A stretch of 64,000 nucleotides of DNA. It comes from Isoetes taiwanensis. Taxonomy: Eukaryota; Streptophyta; Lycopodiopsida; Isoetales; Isoetaceae. Each line of letters opens with the position of its first letter. The stretch's first letter is position 1. The DNA lies in NCBI GenBank assembly GCA_021234155.1, contig JAJEKV010000053.1, positions 5,426,488-5,490,487 on the forward strand, in the 5' to 3' direction. The position numbers were made by a program, and so were the translations under genes. Under the pieces are notes generated by a model. That model did no database searches, was not told where the DNA came from, and saw nothing but the letters and a program-made list of their open reading frames with translations. This document shows positions 1 through 11,800 of this stretch, one piece after another.

Positions 1-182
1 AGATTTATATTATATAGATTTCACATATAATAGCTGTGTGTCGAAGGGGAAGCTTCAAAGTGTTGGTGTATCAGAGATATATGGTGTTTATTTTGGCATT
101 CACATGTTGCAGATGTGCAACTAATAAGGCTTTTCTTCTTCAGCATTTGTTATCTTTACACTTGTGCTGCCTTTTTTTCCAG

Positions 183-956
183 ATCGCTGAAGTTGTGAAC
201 AGTATGAAAGACTTGATTTCTTTTGAACGGAAAACAGGACTTGGTCCCATCGGTAAGTCTAGCTTCTGTTCAAATTCTCTAGTACATGTCGTTGTATAAT
301 TCCAGGAAATGATGCTTATAACTCTCACAGAAAGCCTTGCCAAGTTTCCTAGTGGGAGGAAGCTTCAAATGGAGGGAGCATTGTCAGGGATGTCTCCGTC
401 GATGTCATTAAGTCAAATGATCAATGAAATCACACAAGGGTCTCATGTTGGGCAACCCTCACTTCAAATGTCAACAATCACCAGTAGGCTTCCATCTGAA
501 TCAATGACAGAGGTGCAAGGGCAAACATATAGTCATGGACAGTCTGCTTTATTCAAAGGAGTTGATCCTAACATAGCACAGTCAATAAACCAGATGCAAC
601 CACAATTTCGGAGCCAAATGGAATCACGGTTGTCTCATTTGTTTCAATCACAAGCATACAATCATATGCAACCATCAATTGGATCACAAGCGCAATCAGT
701 TGGTCTTGTTCAGTCACTTTCTGCAAATCAGCTATCTCAACTTACAGCACAGGGGCAGACACAATGTCAGCTTTCTTCTGGACAACTTGGTTCTCAAAGT
801 TTAAGTCAGCAGCAACAGCAAGTCTACCAGCAGGGTATTTTAAAATCAGCTCCAAAGTCATCAAGTCAGGTACTCTCTCAACCACAATCATTAAATCAAG
901 CAAGTTTGCCAGGGACTCCACAAAGCGAAATGAGTGATATGAGATCAAATACATGA
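183..956 (+). CDS. SEU: SEUSS/SEUSS-LIKE transcriptional co-regulator, C-terminal two exons (partial)
   Basis: Two exons join in frame: 183-252 (acceptor after a pyrimidine tract, donor GTAAGT at 253) and 331-956 (acceptor CACAG, stop TGA 954-956). The junction splits a Glu codon and reads EVVNSMKDLISFERK then GLGPI-ESLAKFP, which matches the conserved end of the LIM-binding (Ldb1-like) region of plant SEUSS proteins. The remainder, about 195 residues, is low-complexity, rich in Gln, Ser and Met, with a short poly-Gln run near residue 170, as in the C-terminal tail of the family. SEUSS proteins do not bind DNA directly; they bridge LEUNIG-type co-repressors to MADS and other transcription factors in the nucleus. 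Upstream exons lie outside the window; bases 1-182 look like the preceding intron. The ATG at 309 is in the last intron and is not a start. Family call is strong; SEU versus SLK paralogue is not resolved. Confidence 0.85.
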
Positions 957-1632
957 AAGTTCCAACATATGCTCATGTGTATAGTTTTTACTGGAGTATC
1001 TGCCGGAGCATGTTATGAGAATCTTGGAATGACTAATGTAACTTTATTATTAACATTGGGGATTGAAGTATTTACTTGCTGGGGAGCAAGCGGGGGATGG
1101 GGCACTATTTTTTTTTCATAAAGAAACAACCATTCCATTGTGTAGCATTGGAGTTCTCTTAAATCTTGAACTCCAGATTGTGATCACAGATGGTGGGAAA
1201 GCTCTTGTAAAATAGCCGTGTTATCAAACCTTGTGGTTGCTATATTTATCAAAGTATATTTTATCGAATTAAGTACAAAAACTTGTGGAATGGTACATCA
1301 AAAACCATTCTTTTTCAACTAAAAGACGACAGTACTCATAATTTCTTGAAGGACAATGGATGATGAAGAAGCTTGAAGTTTTGGAGAAATTAATTGTCTT
1401 TCACAAACTATTTGCAGAGAGTCTGCCTGGTGGTGCTTGTATAACATAAACAGTTTAAACACTGCTCTCTCTTTAGGTTCATGGAGCAGATGAAGTTGAG
1501 CATGTGGTTCATGTTATATGCTCCAAACTCCTGTTCGAATTTTTTGGGTTGAATGAAAGCCACATATACCTCGACCATTTTTAACATGAACCGTAATAGC
1601 CGATCTAGTTTTCGATTGAAAAAAAGGCCTCC
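957..1632. other. 3' UTR and intergenic DNA downstream of the SEUSS-like gene
   Basis: Follows the SEUSS stop codon. AT-rich with no supported ORF. The first few hundred bases are probably 3' UTR, but no clear polyadenylation signal was identified. Confidence 0.4.
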
Positions 1633-1759
1633 TTGGTAAACACAAATGGTCCTTTTCAATTTAGAGGGCTGAAGATGGCGTTACTCTTAAAAAGGGCTTA
1701 TTGGTAAACACAAATGGTCCGTCCTTTCCAATTTAGAGGGCTGAAGATGGCGTTACTCT
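1633..1759. repeat. Two-copy tandem duplication, unit about 55-59 bp
   Basis: A unit starting TTGGTAAACACAAATGGTCC and ending in GAAGATGGCGTTACTCT occurs at 1633-1687 and again at 1701-1759. The second copy has a few extra bases. No coding role seen. Confidence 0.8.
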
Positions 1760-2539
1760 GTTCTGTACCCTGTTCAGACGGATATGACGTCCCCTGTTCT
1801 GTACCGTGCCTTCTGGCTATGGCAAAAGCCTCCCACATCTTCAGCAGATTTGGGGCCTTATTCCCCATGCCCATGATTGCAAATTCAACCTATCCACCTT
1901 GTAAATCCGCTTCTCGATCCATTTCTAAAGGACCCATCTCGTTTTTCATTCGATCGGCTCGCAAATCAAGCATTCTTTCTGGGTATGCGCAATTTTGCAA
2001 CAAATCCGAGTTTTTTTTTGGTGGATTGAAATCGAGCTTAATTGCATGCTTGGCAGATACATGAGAAGAAAAATATGGCTGGAATTAGAGTACTCTGCTT
2101 CCCTTGTTAGTGCCCATAGAATTAGGTACATTTCTGAAGGCTGTATGTGATCCCCAAATCGCTCGATGTTGTGCGTGATGCTGAGTCCAGAGATAAAGAA
2201 ATAAAAAACCCATGAAAAGAATGAAACCGAAATAAGAAAGAGCCTCCAAATCCAAAACCCACTTTCCATATGCTTCAAAACTGAATTTGCAAGAACTACA
2301 ACAAAAATGAAAAGCCTAGAAGAAAAGCCAGTCTGGCAGAAAAAAACATGCTTTAAATTGAATCTACTCCTCCATTGCGAGCTTCCATCTCCGGATTTAT
2401 GGTTGCAAATAAAATCCAGCTATTTCTTTCTTCCGTTTAGATCTATACTGCATTCTGTTTTATGCTTTATAGCCAAAGGACCATAGCCAAAGATTATTTT
2501 GAGACCGCCATGAATGCCCGCCATAGCCAAAATAATTGT
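1760..2539. other. Non-coding stretch, no supported gene
   Basis: No ORF with recognisable content. The short word CCATAGCC recurs near 2470-2525, just ahead of a small tandem repeat. Otherwise nothing identified. Confidence 0.4.
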
Positions 2540-2593
2540 CCATAGTGAATGGACATTATGCCCATAGTGAATGGACATTAAGAATGGACATTA
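2540..2593. repeat. Short tandem repeat of a 19-bp word
   Basis: CCATAGTGAATGGACATTA occurs at 2540-2558 and 2562-2580, followed by a partial third copy at 2582-2593. Confidence 0.8.
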
Positions 2594-3072
2594 AGGTGAT
2601 TCCACCGGGTACGATATTTCCTAATGGGATATTCCACAAGGCAAAATATCTCGGACGGTGATTCTGTCCGACCAAATAAGAAATGGTGTGATTCTTTCCG
2701 GCGGTATTTGACGGTTGTGATTCCACGGGAAGGGTTTAGCTTGAACGGTCAGAATTGTCCTAGCGGATGGACAGCTGGGATCTACCAGAAAGTACCTGGC
2801 CATCCCCGAAATGAGGTCTCCGGAACGGAACCCGTTCGAGAAGGGTTGGTTATTTTGGAGGAAGGGTGGTCCTGCGAAGGTATCACTAAAATAAGGGGTA
2901 AAGCTATCTTCACCCAATCTAGAGGATCCTACTTTAGTACTTGATTGGCGACGCCGCCGGAGCCCTTTACAGGGTGGAATGCCCCTCCTCATGGCAATTA
3001 CCTAGTACTTTCTGTAATCTGCTCCATGTCAATATCCATGCTGCTAAGGGGAAAACGAAGAACGGAGACCCA

Positions 3073-3597
3073 ATGTCGATGGCGCGGACTGTAGCGGCAA
3101 CAGGAGACAGAAAGGGGCTAGGCCCTGGAGAGAAACTCGTAGGCCCTGCCCCGGAAGCTGCATCCAGCGAATCCTTAGGAGTAGAGATAGGCTCTGGAGA
3201 AAAAAGCCCTGTTAGTAACAGCAGAAAGATAGATCGATGGGATTGGGGTTTGCAGAAGCGAGAGTCTATGACCATGGCAAGACAAGGTATGCTGGCAAAA
3301 GAAAAGATGGAACTCGAAACAGTAAATCAAGTACCTGGAAAGGGAAAAACAGAGGTAAACAGCTCGCCCAGTTCTTTCTTGACGCCTTTAGCCATAGATT
3401 GCTGTATGGAAGATAAACAAATGGGACTGTTGAAAAACCATGGAAATAAGGAGCCCATTGTTAATAATAATGAAGCTGCAAGTTCTAATCCATGGAAACA
3501 GGGAAAGACAGTAGAAAGAATCATAAGGCCTAGGTTTTCCGAATGGATTAAGAAAGGTTCATTAGAGAAAATATGGGATCTCAAGATGTCCCCCTAA
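3073..3597 (+). CDS. Hypothetical protein, about 174 aa
   Basis: Open frame starting at the first ATG at 3073; the frame is open upstream to about 2941 without an ATG. The product is hydrophilic and rich in Gly, Lys, Ser and Glu, with two related Gly-Pro/Ser-Gly-Glu-Lys stretches near residues 20-60 and no domain I recognise. It begins 25 bases after the 14-bp word shared with the 3' flank of the LINE at 43.19 kb, so it could be transposon sequence, for example an upstream ORF. It could equally be a chance or decayed ORF. A shorter open frame in another phase (2624-2944) precedes it and shows no recognisable features. Confidence 0.25.
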   Translation: MSMARTVAATGDRKGLGPGEKLVGPAPEAASSESLGVEIGSGEKSPVSNSRKIDRWDWGLQKRESMTMARQGMLAKEKMELETVNQVPGKGKTEVNSSPSSFLTPLAIDCCMEDKQMGLLKNHGNKEPIVNNNEAASSNPWKQGKTVERIIRPRFSEWIKKGSLEKIWDLKMSP

Positions 3598-3599
3598 GC

Positions 3600-5030
3600 A
3601 AATATAAATTATTTTTATTGTATTTTTTGGAAAAATATAATATGAGGCTAGGGGTCAATCCTTGGCATTAACAGGGCAAATCTGTGATATCTTTCCCACC
3701 CCCTTTCAAATCTTTTATTCCTTCTTTTGCTCCCCTGCTGCCACGTGGACTCTTGAAAGCGTGCAATATTTAAAGACTTTTAAGGGATAAGATCTCAAAG
3801 TGTGTGAAGTCTATGGCATATTTAAAAGCTTTCATATGACATTTCAGCAGTGCCTCGGGCTGTGGTAAAAGTTAATCCTATATAAAGCAAATTTTGGGAA
3901 AATGAGTTAATAAGGATTTGTGGATACGGCAATGTTGGGCAAAAAAAAACAAACTTCGTTTTTTCCAAAAAAAAAAAAAAAAAATCCACTTGTAGGATTA
4001 TTCCTGTTTTTCTTTTCTTTTTTTCCGCCGGCCCTGTCCGCCATAGCCAAGTCCGGCTTCTTCCTATTCTTTGTAGGTCACAGTTGTACCTTGGCAGCTT
4101 AGCAAAATCGATTTGGCTTTCCTTGTCTTTCATATTTATCTATAAAATGTTTCTACTGTTTAGGATCTCGGATGAAGAGAAGCGCCCTAACCTCATTGTC
4201 CTCCTCAGAGTTTCGAAATTAAAACAGGGGAATAGGCTCTACATGTAATTTTCCTTGTTCCATTCTAGTTTACAATTTATTTTCTGGGCACAGGGCTTTG
4301 ATTCATCATCAATTGACTGTGAGATTCATAGTGTTAAACTGCTGGATCTTGTGATCAACTTGATAAGTACGTTTTAATTCCATTGATCAGAATCTTTCTT
4401 TGTGATATGCAATGTGGCATTATACTGTGCTTGCCACATGCTATTGGACATAGGCACTTTTGTCTATCAGGGTTCAACTCCCTGGACTTATATACAATTC
4501 TAACCAGGATTTATGAGCAAAAGGATTCATTGATGGAAAACAGATGTATGACAGATCTAATAGAATGCCAGTATGAAGAACACTCCTTGATTGAAGCAGG
4601 AACATGGCTTGAAGCAGGAACATGGCTTGTTCTAAGAATTTGAGAATTGCCATTATCATTTTACTGAATATCCAGTACAGTGTTTCAGTTGTTTCAGTCA
4701 CTCCTGGTGGTAGGCATGCCAATAAGATTGTTCACTGCCATCTTTTCCCAACCACAGGGCTGGAGATAAATCTGTCAACCTGTCAACTTGCTTATACCAA
4801 CCATTTCTCGAGGCCGTATATTTACTACATTATGCTTACATTGCTTTTGAAGCTTCAGAAAGGCAAAAACTTACAGGTTTAAAAAGTATGGAGCTAGAGT
4901 CTGAGCTTTAGCAATGTCAACCCACAAAGATAAAAGGCTTCTAATAAAACCAGTTGTATGTACTGTTGGGTTTGAGCCTGAGATTTGTATTGAGTTATCT
5001 GCAGAAACAATGGCAATTCATCTTAAATGA
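3600..5030. other. Non-coding stretch with a poly(A) tract and a small duplication
   Basis: No supported gene. An 18-base adenine run lies at about 3967-3984. It could mark the 3' end of a decayed retrosequence, but no matching element or target duplication was found. At about 4595-4630 the word GAAGCAGGAACATGGCTT is tandemly duplicated. Confidence 0.4.
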
Positions 5031-5032
5031 CC

Positions 5033-5190
5033 ACACATGCTATTCTGATACAAGCTATTCTGATACATGCTATTCTGATACACATCCAAATTGTTATTCT
5101 GATACACATCCAAACAAGTTATTCTGATACACATCCAAATTGCTATTCTGATACACATCCAAACATGCTATTCTGATACATATCCAAAAT
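5033..5190. repeat. Minisatellite with about 22-27 bp units
   Basis: Seven imperfect copies of a unit containing TATTCTGATACA, most followed by CATCCAAA. Unit length drifts because the spacer between the cores varies. No coding potential is implied. Confidence 0.85.
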
Positions 5191-5678
5191 AGTGGGCAAC
5201 TAACAACTATCATATGGTTAACATCTGCACGCTGCATTTAACTTTGGGCAGTATGCATGTGCTGGATACATGCCAAATCATCCCACAAAGACTAGCAATT
5301 CTTCAAGGCAAATTGAAAACAAACCTTCAAAGCAAACTGAACTTTCTTCTTAAGGGTAATATGGATCTAAAGGATCACCAAAAGAATTAAAAAGGCACCA
5401 TAAACTAATACTAAGCAGTCCTTTAGAGACAGACGTTACAAATCCTTTAAGATGACAAGCTCTGAATACATGTTATATAAATTTGATACTCTAGAATTTA
5501 ACGCTATCATGAACTATTTAACACAGTCATATTCAGATGTCCATTATCCAAGGATTTGAACCTTGTAAAACCAACTATTTGGCATGCAAGTTTTAGAATC
5601 TGTTGGAGCAGAAAGAATAATGAATAGATTTTGTAGTTTGTTAGAGTCCTAGCACTTCAAGCACTGCTATGCAGAATG
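5191..5678. other. Non-coding stretch, nothing recognised
   Basis: AT-rich and without a supported ORF or repeat. If the minus-strand exons at 6.1-6.5 kb belong to a real gene, this could be its downstream intron or 3' region. Confidence 0.3.
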
Positions 5679-6487
5679 TTAAATGCAAGAAATATCACAA
5701 ACAGACAACAATTTGACTTGGGGCCTTAAGGCAAAGCCACTGTGTAAGGATAATGGAGCCACAATAAAGCATGGCTTACGTTCTTGTTTGTAAATGGTCC
5801 CAGCTTTCCCATAATATTTTGTATCAACCACATTAGTTACATAGAGGCTTTTGGCAAATAAGTAATAACCTGCAAAAGTGTTGGAGCTATCAGATACAGC
5901 TAAAGAACGCCAAATCAATTTTTGCATACATCAGCTATGCTTGTCCGCTTTGCTCCAAGATCTGCACAAACCAATCATTATTTCATCAAATAAGATACAT
6001 ACAGTTAGTTAGACAAAATGCAAACCAGAATGATCATCTACCTATCTGCTTAACATGCTTCATAAAACAGAACATGCTTACAGATCTCCAAAGCAAATAT
6101 ATGCATCATAAAATGGCTTACAGACACAGGTGATTTCATATTCACTATTTGGCCATGATGTTGCAATTTAAAATATGCCTTTGGAACACCATGATAACCT
6201 ATAGTTTTAGGCATCATAGTTACCCAAGATCCAATTAAAACATGAAGCTCGACCCATACATCAGCATCATTCTTTTTATTGCACAAAAATACTATCTTTG
6301 CTCCAGACCTTGGCATCTGCAACACAAACATAAATTAATTTCCGATCAAATGAGGTAGGAAGAAATCATAAGGTAGGAAGAAAACCGAGTTTACAAGCTC
6401 ACCTCTGTTGCAAACCAAGCTGCTCTCTTCAAATCGATTCCAAAGTCACCGACGTACCCTAAACCAGGCAATTCTGTTCGTTGGGAA
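5679..6487 (-). CDS. Candidate exons of an unidentified minus-strand gene
   Basis: Two candidate exons have good splice signals and keep one frame. Exon a is 6487-6403 (acceptor CTTAG, donor GTGAGC) and contains LPGLGYVGDFGIDLKRAAW. Exon b is 6316-6122 (acceptor TTGCAG, donor GTAAGC), 195 nt and exactly 65 codons, containing KIVFLCNKKNDADVWVELHV. Both introns are phase 0 at their shared boundary. Further possible coding pieces follow at about 5940-5905 and 5865-5785 (GYYLFAKSLYVTNVV), but their phases do not join cleanly. No start or stop codon is assigned. I do not recognise the protein family. The splice-site and frame agreement argue for a real or recently dead gene; the LINE inserted upstream may have separated it from its 5' exons. 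Confidence 0.35.
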
Positions 6488-6829
6488 CTAAGCTACATCG
6501 AGATAGGTTTTCGTATTACTTTCAATAGATTAGGTTTTAAATTTTCGATATTGGGGTTACATACGAAACAAGTGATAATGAAAGGGCTCATGTGTGAAAT
6601 CTCAAAATAATAAATGAAAGGGGGAACGTATCTTGAGAAAATTTTAGAGGGATATCTTTGCCTAGATATGGTGCCACGTTGACATGCCTTTTTAACACAC
6701 AGCTCGCTTCTTATTGGAGCAAAGGAAAAGCTGATGTGGAATTTTCAAATTTACAAGTGGGATGCAAGGTGACCCCAATTTTTCTCTAATGTCTCTAATG
6801 AGTCCCGTAGCAGCAGAGTAGAAGAAGCA

Positions 6830-8821
6830 TTGAATTCCATGTCTTCCAAAAACTCAGCTACTAGTTTAGAACAACTCCTTCAATCAGTAGACTGTAAGGC
6901 GGAACAGGGCAGCCTAAAGATAACGGCGATCGATCACTCTAAACATGTCAGGAACATGGAGAATTTAATCTCTAAAGCAGTGGTGGGGTTTTTTACGGGA
7001 GGTTTGTTAGACTACATGAAGTTACAAGCATGGCTTACCAGGCATCTGGACGCTCTGAAAATGCCACAGTTTCAGAGCATCAAAGCTATTGGCAGTAACT
7101 TTTTTCTTATATTATTTGATGATGATAAAGCTGTAGAAAAGATGGTTTCCAGAGGAGTGGATCGTTTTGCAAGGGAATTTGTGTTATATCAATATTATAC
7201 TCCAGGTTTTACCCCAGATAAAATGTCTGCCGTCAAACTCCCTTGTTGGTTTGAGATTGATTGAACAACTGCCACCAGATATGCTAGATCCAGAATTCTT
7301 AATTGCCATAGCAAAGAACTTAGGGTCATATATAACTCACTCAATAGCAAAGGGCCCAAGGATTTGTGTGGGCATCACAGCAGCGGAGGGTATCCCGCAG
7401 TTTACTATAGTGCAAAGTGGGATATATTACTCTTTGTTCAAGTTAAGACTCATAAATGGGTGGGAAATTAGAAGAATGTTTCCCACAATGGAAAGGAGGC
7501 CGCCAACTCGGGCTTGAGGCGGCAACGGTGGCTCCGGGCGGTCATGCACCGTAGACGCGGATCCTGCGTGGGCAAATGCGGGGATATGACATGGAAACCA
7601 TACCGGAATGTCTCCAAGATCCGTAGTGATGTGGCAGGCCGCCCGTCTATCAGCTGCAGCATGAAAAGACGCTGTAAAGGCCGCCGCATCTACCAAGTGC
7701 CGCTCCATGCGGCCTTGCGTGGCCGATACGGGTCCGACGCGTGAAAGGGCGTGTCGCCGACGTTGTACCCATCTCCCCATGTCATCCAACACCCGTGCTA
7801 ATGTAGTAGGCGTCCCGTTCTCAGCCTTGGCACGGGGGAGAGGCCGTCAACTCGGGCTTGGGGCGGCAAAGGTGGCTCCGGGCGGTCATAACGCCATGAA
7901 CGAGGACCAGGTGGGGGCAAATGGGAGGAAACCACATGGAAACCGGGTCGGCACGTGACCAAAGACTGTGCAAACATGTCAGGCCACCCGTCATTGGCCG
8001 GGGTACAGGAGGAGGCGCCAAGGCGGGATTGGTGCAGCAACTGTGACTCTGGGCCATCTAGCCGAGCCGATGGAGCGAGCCAAACCATCTTGACTCGCCC
8101 AAGGAGGACAATCCAAAACGACCAGCCAAAGAGAGGCAACGACGGCGAGCCAAACAATCCGGTGGGGAGGCAACGACGGCGAGCCAAACACATGACCAAG
8201 TTGGGTGGGGGCGATCCACGACACCACCAGTTCGGGTGGGTAACCAAAGGTTTGAAAGATTGCTTCGTATTCAGGAGAGAAATGCAAGGCAATGTACAAG
8301 TGGCAGATGAGGAGACAACAAAACTAAATGGGGAAAAAAATGGGAAGGATCATTTAAACTCAAGTGAAAGGGAACATGAAGAAATTTCAACCGCTAAAGA
8401 CAATCTAGAACCAGGGAAGGAGCAAGTGCGAGAGAAGGACTTAGAAAACAAAATGGAACAAGTGAGTCAGGAAGAGTGGGCGATAGTGCAACACAAAAGT
8501 GGCGGCAGACTCAAAAACCAAATGCGAAAGAGGCTCCCCAATTCAGGGGGCTCCACAAAAATTCTTAAAGGTTACAACTGTTCCACTAATAAAGCAACAA
8601 TAGAGAACCACGATAAGGAAGCGCCTACAGATTATATGGCAATAGAATGTCAAGTTGTTAATGGGGAGTTCCCAGTGCATAATAACAGATGGGCTGATTT
8701 GCCAATGGACGAAAGTATGGAGAATCTTGAAAGTATGGAGAATTATGTTAGTGAAACACCAAGAAAAAGGAGAATCACATCAGGACAAGAAGAACAATAT
8801 TGTGAAGCGACACTCGCCTAA
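6830..8821 (+). pseudogene. LINE ORF1 (DUF4283-like RNA-binding protein), frameshifted
   Basis: The N-terminal part (6830-7264) starts with Met and contains the DUF4283-type stretch SKAVVGFFTGG, then LQAWLTRHLDALK and SNFFLILFDDDKAVEKM. A frame change near 7255 leads into a second frame (to about 7517) continuing with LPPDMLDPEFLIAIAKNLG and RICVGITAAEG, the usual second half of this domain. The third part, open from about 7955 and clearly ORF1-like from about 8250 to 8821, is a charged Lys/Glu/Asn-rich tail ending 8 bases before ORF2. Between 7498 and about 8240 lies GC-rich DNA unlike the rest, with direct repeats, probably an insertion or expansion. ORF1 proteins of this type bind element RNA for reverse transcription in the nucleus. 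A zinc knuckle, common in this family, was not found. Confidence 0.7.
7498..8190. repeat. GC-rich direct repeats inside LINE ORF1
   Basis: A diverged repeat of about 150 bp occurs at 7498-7640 and 7841-8000; both copies start with CAACTCGGGCTTG and include GTGGCTCCGGGCGGTCAT. A second tandem pair, with core CAACGACGGCGAGCCAAACA, lies at 8132-8190. Base composition is much richer in G+C than the flanking LINE. Confidence 0.7.
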
Positions 8822-8829
8822 ACAACCTA

Positions 8830-11800
8830 ATGTGTTCTCTAATGGAGCAAAAAATTCTGAGCTGGAATATCAGGGGGATAAAATCCTCTGAGGCCAAAGG
8901 CAGTAGACTCTCTCTAGCATTGAAAAAATTTTGTCCAGATGTTGTTTGTCTACAGGAACATAAATGTAAAAAGGAAGAAGTAGGGATTTTGCTTAATATA
9001 TTAGGGAAGGAGTATGTGGGCATCATATCTTCTAGTGGCACCTCTAGCGCTGGAACCTTTATTGCTTGGAAGAAACAACTGAAAGTTTTGTCGACATATA
9101 CTGATCACTTTGGGAGGTGCGCAATAGTATCATGGTACGCTCATGGTAAAAAATGGGGTGTGATAAATATTTATGCGCATAATCAAGCTAGACAAAGGTC
9201 ATCCCTATGGGCCAGTGTAAAGAATAAGCTGAAAAACTTTGACCGTGACATACTATGGATTTTGGTCGGGGGCTTTAATATGGTGGAGAATAGCAGTGAT
9301 AGATACGGGAGTGGGGCTAATGTAGTACATGGATTCGAAAGGGAGCAATGGCTGAGTATGCTCAATGAGTTGGGATTCATTGAAATAGAAGGTGATCCAG
9401 GATTTACGTGGTGTAATGGCTGGATTGGAGATGGCAGGGCATATGCGCGACATGATAGATGTTATATAAGCTCTCAGGCCATGCAAGAAAAGAACATATC
9501 ATTGTATCGTCATAACCTCTTGGAGAACTCCATTTCAGATCACAATCCACAGTTAATATGCTCCTCTAGAGCTAGTACCTTTAAACCGCTTAAAACAGTC
9601 TTCAAGCTAAACCCTAGGTTTCTCAAAGATGAAGGCTTCAAAACTCAGTGTAAGCAGATTTGGATTGCAGCTAGCAAAAATAAGCGAGGAATGGAAGCCA
9701 TGATTGCGTCTCTAGCAGCAATTAAAAAATTTGCTAAAGCTTGGGGTCGTGACAAGGTGGCTAAAGAAAATGCTTTGCTGGAATCACTATATACAGAATT
9801 GACAGAACTTAGAAGAAATATCACTAGCCCAGGAGAAAGGGAAAAGGCAGTTTTACTGGAGATTAAGAGACTAGAATTAGTCAAAATTCAACAAGTCAAA
9901 ATTAAAGCAGGATTGACGTGGATCAAGGAAGGTGACAAATGTACAGGTTTCCTTTTTAGGGTTGCAAGGCAGAGGAAACAATCAGCCACGTTGTCCTCAA
10001 TACAGGGAGAGGACGGGTCCATCATTCGGAATCCTCAGCAGGTGAAAGAGGTTGTTTTCAAACATTTTGAAGATTTCTTTAAAAAGAAAAATATAAATTT
10101 TCAAAGTTGCTTTGAGGAGTTAATTCTTTCAAAAGTTGTATCTAAAGTATCTGCATCGCAAAGGGAACAACTCGGACAGCCGCTCTCCATCGAAGATATA
10201 CGTGAGGCCGTCTATTCTTTGGCTAAAAATAAATGTCCGGGTATTGATGGCATTCCAACAGAATTCTTTCAGAAATACTGGGAATGGATACAACAGTTTG
10301 TATACAGTGCTTATCAGGACTTTCTACAAGCAGATAAGCTGGACAGCAAACTAAATACCGGGTGTATTACTCTAATACCGAAGGTGAAGGATCCGAATTC
10401 ATAGGGGACTGGAGACCTATTACCTTGTTGTCAACCTTCTATAAAATTATAGCGAAAGGATATGCGGAAAAAATAAAGCCTGTTTTGATGGAGCATATAT
10501 CCAAAGTCCCGTCAGGATTCATTCCAGGAAGAAGTATTCTCAGTAATATTGCAACAGCCTTTGAGGGCATACATTGGGCAAGAAAGACACATCAGAAGGT
10601 ACTATATCTAAAGCTTGACTTTAAAAAGGCATAAGATAGTGTGAGCTGGTCCTTTTTGGAAAAGATGTTGCTTGCTTTCGGCTGTGGACAGGAATTTACT
10701 AACATTGTGACAAAATTGCTGAAATCATCGCGTGCTTCTGTGTTACTTTTTGGGGAGACTTCCCCTATCTTTGAAGTGAGCAGGGGCATTAGGCAAGGTT
10801 GTCCCTTGGCGCCTTTTCTTTTTGATATTGTTGCAGAAGGTTATCTCAAGTTCTGTTGGCAGCTGTGGAAGATAGGGTTATAACAGGGCTGCAGATGATG
10901 GATGGCTCGCAGCAAATTTGTAACCAGTATGCTGATGATACTTTCTTGTTCTTAGAAGCCATAGAAATAAACCTCCTGAATGCGAAACAGTTGCTGGACT
11001 CCTTCTCTATAGCATCAGGTTGTTTTCTTAACTGGAACAAGTGTGCAGCAATTTGGCCACTAGATGAGCCTCTCCCGACTCATGTTGCCACTTTTCCTTG
11101 GACCGCTGTACCTGTTGGGTCCTCCTCAAAGTTGTTGGGTGTTCCAATCGGGGTGTGCATTTCATCCTCGAATATCTGGGATGAGATTCTGCTCAGTTTA
11201 GACAAACATTCGAGATGGTGGAAAGTTGGTAAGCTCTCCATGGCGGGAAGAATCGTCGTAGCCAAATCAGTGCTAAGCAGTACTCATATTTATGCTGCAT
11301 CAGTGTTGTTGGCTCCTGAATCAAAGCTAGCAGAGCTATCAAAAATGGTGCGAAATTTCGTCTAGGGTGGAAATGAGGAAGGGGCAAATATCAAAGTGGC
11401 TTGGAGGAAATGTTTGAGATCTAAATCACATGGAGGACTAGGAATGCTTGACTTTAAGTTGCACATCAAGATCTTAGTGTGCAAATTCATGTGGGAAATC
11501 CTTCAACAGGATTCGAGGTCTCCGGGCCTTGAACTCCTAAAACAATCACTAACTCACTGTATACCGTGTGGAAAACCATCTCATAAAGCAAATTTACCAT
11601 GGGCCCTGTTTTATAAATTGAGGCCATATGCGGGAGCTTCGCCGTTTCTTAAAGGATTACTTAAAGCTTGGGAGACAGTTAGAGTTCTATGGCGCTTGGA
11701 CATCAAAAATTGTACCTCAGTGTCTATGCCGGTGTGGTGGCTGCAAGTGGAACCTGACAGAGGCTGCGTGCCACTTTTTTCGGTGGTGAATAAAAGAACA

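Noticed and set aside
2624-2944. Protein-coding gene of 106 codons
   Set aside because: Short, overlapped by equally long opposite-strand frames, no recognisable motif, repetitive GTGATTC words.
3967-3984. 3' end of a retroposon marked by poly(A)
   Set aside because: No target duplication or coding homology upstream; homopolymer runs are common in this AT-rich DNA.
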